In this document: positions 4,173-5,235 of the stretch, in pieces
Numbering within the stretch: the stretch's first letter is position 1
How the letters are laid out: each line of letters opens with the position of its first letter
Assembly: GCA_964385645.1 (NCBI GenBank)
Contig: CAYLPT010000082.1
Location: forward strand, 1-5,235
Length of the DNA stretch: 5,235 nucleotides
Reading direction: 5' to 3'
Source of the DNA: CAYLPT01 sp964385645
Lineage (GTDB): Bacteria; Armatimonadota; Hebobacteria; Hebobacterales; Hebobacteraceae
Translations under genes and position numbers: made by a program
Notes under the pieces: model-generated
Told to the model about the DNA's origin: nothing
What the model saw: only the letters and a program-made list of their open reading frames with translations
Databases searched by the model: none

Positions 4173-5235
4173 ATGGTGCGCGTCTGGCAGGCCTGCCTCT
4201 GCCTGGTGGTGGCGGCGGGGATGGGGGCCGCCGGCTGGGCGGCCTCGGGGCCGGTGGTCTGTCCCCGGGTGGCGGTTGCGCCCACGCTGGACGGCCGCCT
4301 CGATGACTGGCCCCCGCTGCCCCAGGTGGTGATCGCGAGCGCCGAGGCCTGGCACCCGGCCAGCGCCGAGTTCGCGGACTACGGGGGGCCGGAGGACGTC
4401 TCGGCGGAGGTTCACCTCGCCTGGGACGAGCGAGCCCTCTACCTTGCGCTCCAGGTCGCCGACGATGTGTTCGTGCGCGTGCCCTCGGCGGCAGAGATAG
4501 ACCGCGGCGATAGCATCGTGCTGACGGTGACGGGCGCGGAGGGCGAGCACCTGGACCAGTTCGTGATCGCGCGGCTGCGCCGGGGCCTGCTCGTGTACCG
4601 CTCGGAGCCCGCCGCCCGGGCCGGTGAGGTGAGGCGGATCAACCTGGGCATGTGGGCGCCACCCGTGGAGGAGGGGCCGCAGCGGGTGACCTACGAGGTG
4701 GCGATTCCATGGGCTGAGCTGACCTCGGTGCGCCCGGCCCCGGGCATGGAGTTCATGCTGACGGTCTCGATCTGCGACGACGACGGGGAGGGGCTCAAAG
4801 GGGTGCTGGAGGAGGCGGTGCGGGTGGTGCTGTCGCCCTCGCCGCCACCCGCGGCGCGGCCGCCCGGCGTGAGGCCGACACGCCCGCCGGCGCTGGCGCC
4901 CGTGTTCGCGGCCCCCCAGACCGCGCGCTTTGATGCCAAGAGCTTCGCCTTCCATGGCCGGGAGACGCTGCTGTTCGCCGGCCTGGTGGACTACGCGCGG
5001 CTGGCCCCCGAGCAGTGGGACGACCGGCTGGCCCTGCTGCGGGCGGCGGGGATGAACGCGGTGGCGGTCACCGCGCCCTGGTCCCACCACCAGCCGACCC
5101 GCGAGGAACCGCTACTGGACGATCTGGCGGCGTTCCTCGATCGCTGCCAGGAGCTGGGGCTGCTGGTGAAGCTGAACGTTGGCCCCTTCGCCGGCGAGGA
5201 GTGGGAGGCGGGGGGGATGCCGCGCTGGGCGGCGG
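4173..5235 (+). CDS. Secreted CBM9-like module fused to GH35-like beta-galactosidase (partial, 3' end outside window)
   Basis: The frame is open from ATG 4173 to the window end (354 complete codons). Residues 1-24 look like a signal peptide (hydrophobic core LCLVVAAGMGAAGWAA), placing the enzyme outside the cytoplasm. Residues about 33-220 resemble a CBM9/DOMON-like beta-sandwich: APTLDGRLDDWPPLP at the start, then WDERALYLALQVADD, RGDSIVLTV, YEVAIPWAEL and VSICDDDGEG. A Pro/Ala/Arg-rich linker (about 221-248) follows. From about 252 the sequence enters a GH35-like TIM barrel: GLVDYARLAPEQWDDRLALL, AAGMNAVAVTAPWSHHQP, FLDRCQELGLLVKLNVGPF and EEWEAGGMPRW. These parallel the family's DYxR...W.DRL, NTV..YVPWN.HEP, GL.V.LR.GPY and EWE.GG.P.WL blocks. 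HQP replaces HEP, and the usual F-D-F-G segment is shortened. The catalytic acid/base and nucleophile lie beyond the edge. The start is fixed by GAGGAGG seven bases upstream. A divergent position relative to the minus-strand run allows shared control. Another clan-A glycosidase with similar barrel start is a less likely alternative. Confidence 0.85.
   Translation, partial: MVRVWQACLCLVVAAGMGAAGWAASGPVVCPRVAVAPTLDGRLDDWPPLPQVVIASAEAWHPASAEFADYGGPEDVSAEVHLAWDERALYLALQVADDVFVRVPSAAEIDRGDSIVLTVTGAEGEHLDQFVIARLRRGLLVYRSEPAARAGEVRRINLGMWAPPVEEGPQRVTYEVAIPWAELTSVRPAPGMEFMLTVSICDDDGEGLKGVLEEAVRVVLSPSPPPAARPPGVRPTRPPALAPVFAAPQTARFDAKSFAFHGRETLLFAGLVDYARLAPEQWDDRLALLRAAGMNAVAVTAPWSHHQPTREEPLLDDLAAFLDRCQELGLLVKLNVGPFAGEEWEAGGMPRWAA

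Noticed and set aside
3818..4285. A 155-codon minus-strand open frame through the intergenic region
   Set aside because: It overlaps the starts of both flanking genes, lacks a ribosome binding site and has no recognisable sequence; parts are antisense to the signal peptide coding region.
4107..5090. A 327-codon minus-strand open frame antisense to the CBM9/GH35-like gene
   Set aside because: His/Arg/Gly-rich translation without motifs. The plus-strand frame has a strong ribosome binding site, signal peptide and two recognisable domains.

Overview
The window is very GC-rich (roughly 70% by eye; I did not compute it) and densely coding. It carries a leftward gene run on the minus strand and one rightward gene that leaves the right edge. 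The mix points to a GC-rich, saccharolytic, environmental bacterium: a GH109-like member of the Gfo/Idh/MocA family, an exported M28 peptidase of the glutaminyl-cyclase type, and a secreted glycosidase with a CBM9-like module. Armatimonadota, Planctomycetota or a related candidate phylum would fit, but this is inference and no marker gene settles it.

Layout. Minus strand, in order of transcription from right to left: a small membrane-anchored double zinc-ribbon protein (3863-3543); a stand-alone PCC/DUF296 domain protein (3428-2994); a Gfo/Idh/MocA-type oxidoreductase with GH109-like features (2961-1825); an exported M28-family metallopeptidase or glutaminyl cyclase-like enzyme (1828-914), whose start overlaps the preceding stop by ATGA; and an AlkZ-related winged-helix protein (851-15). 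A further gene may begin at 18 with another ATGA overlap. Spacings are 114 bp, 32 bp, a 4-bp overlap, 62 bp and a possible 4-bp overlap. At least the central three genes, and perhaps all of them, could be one transcription unit.

A 309-bp non-coding stretch (3864-4172) separates this run from the divergent plus-strand gene. It is less GC-rich than its flanks and holds two short perfect inverted repeats and a weak promoter-like sequence. The plus-strand gene (4173 to beyond 5235) encodes a signal peptide, a CBM9/DOMON-like beta-sandwich module, a proline-rich linker and the start of a GH35-like beta-galactosidase TIM barrel.

How the genes might work together: the GH35-like enzyme would act on polysaccharide outside the cytoplasm, and the GH109-like enzyme could act on the released sugars through an NAD-dependent mechanism. 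The PCC, zinc-ribbon, M28 and AlkZ-related proteins have no obvious role in that pathway and may simply be co-transcribed. I see no mobile element, CRISPR array, tRNA or rRNA. I see no clear defence or other novel multi-gene system. The points most worth following are the lost catalytic lysine in the oxidoreductase, the unusual start of the GH35 domain, and the mixed operon.
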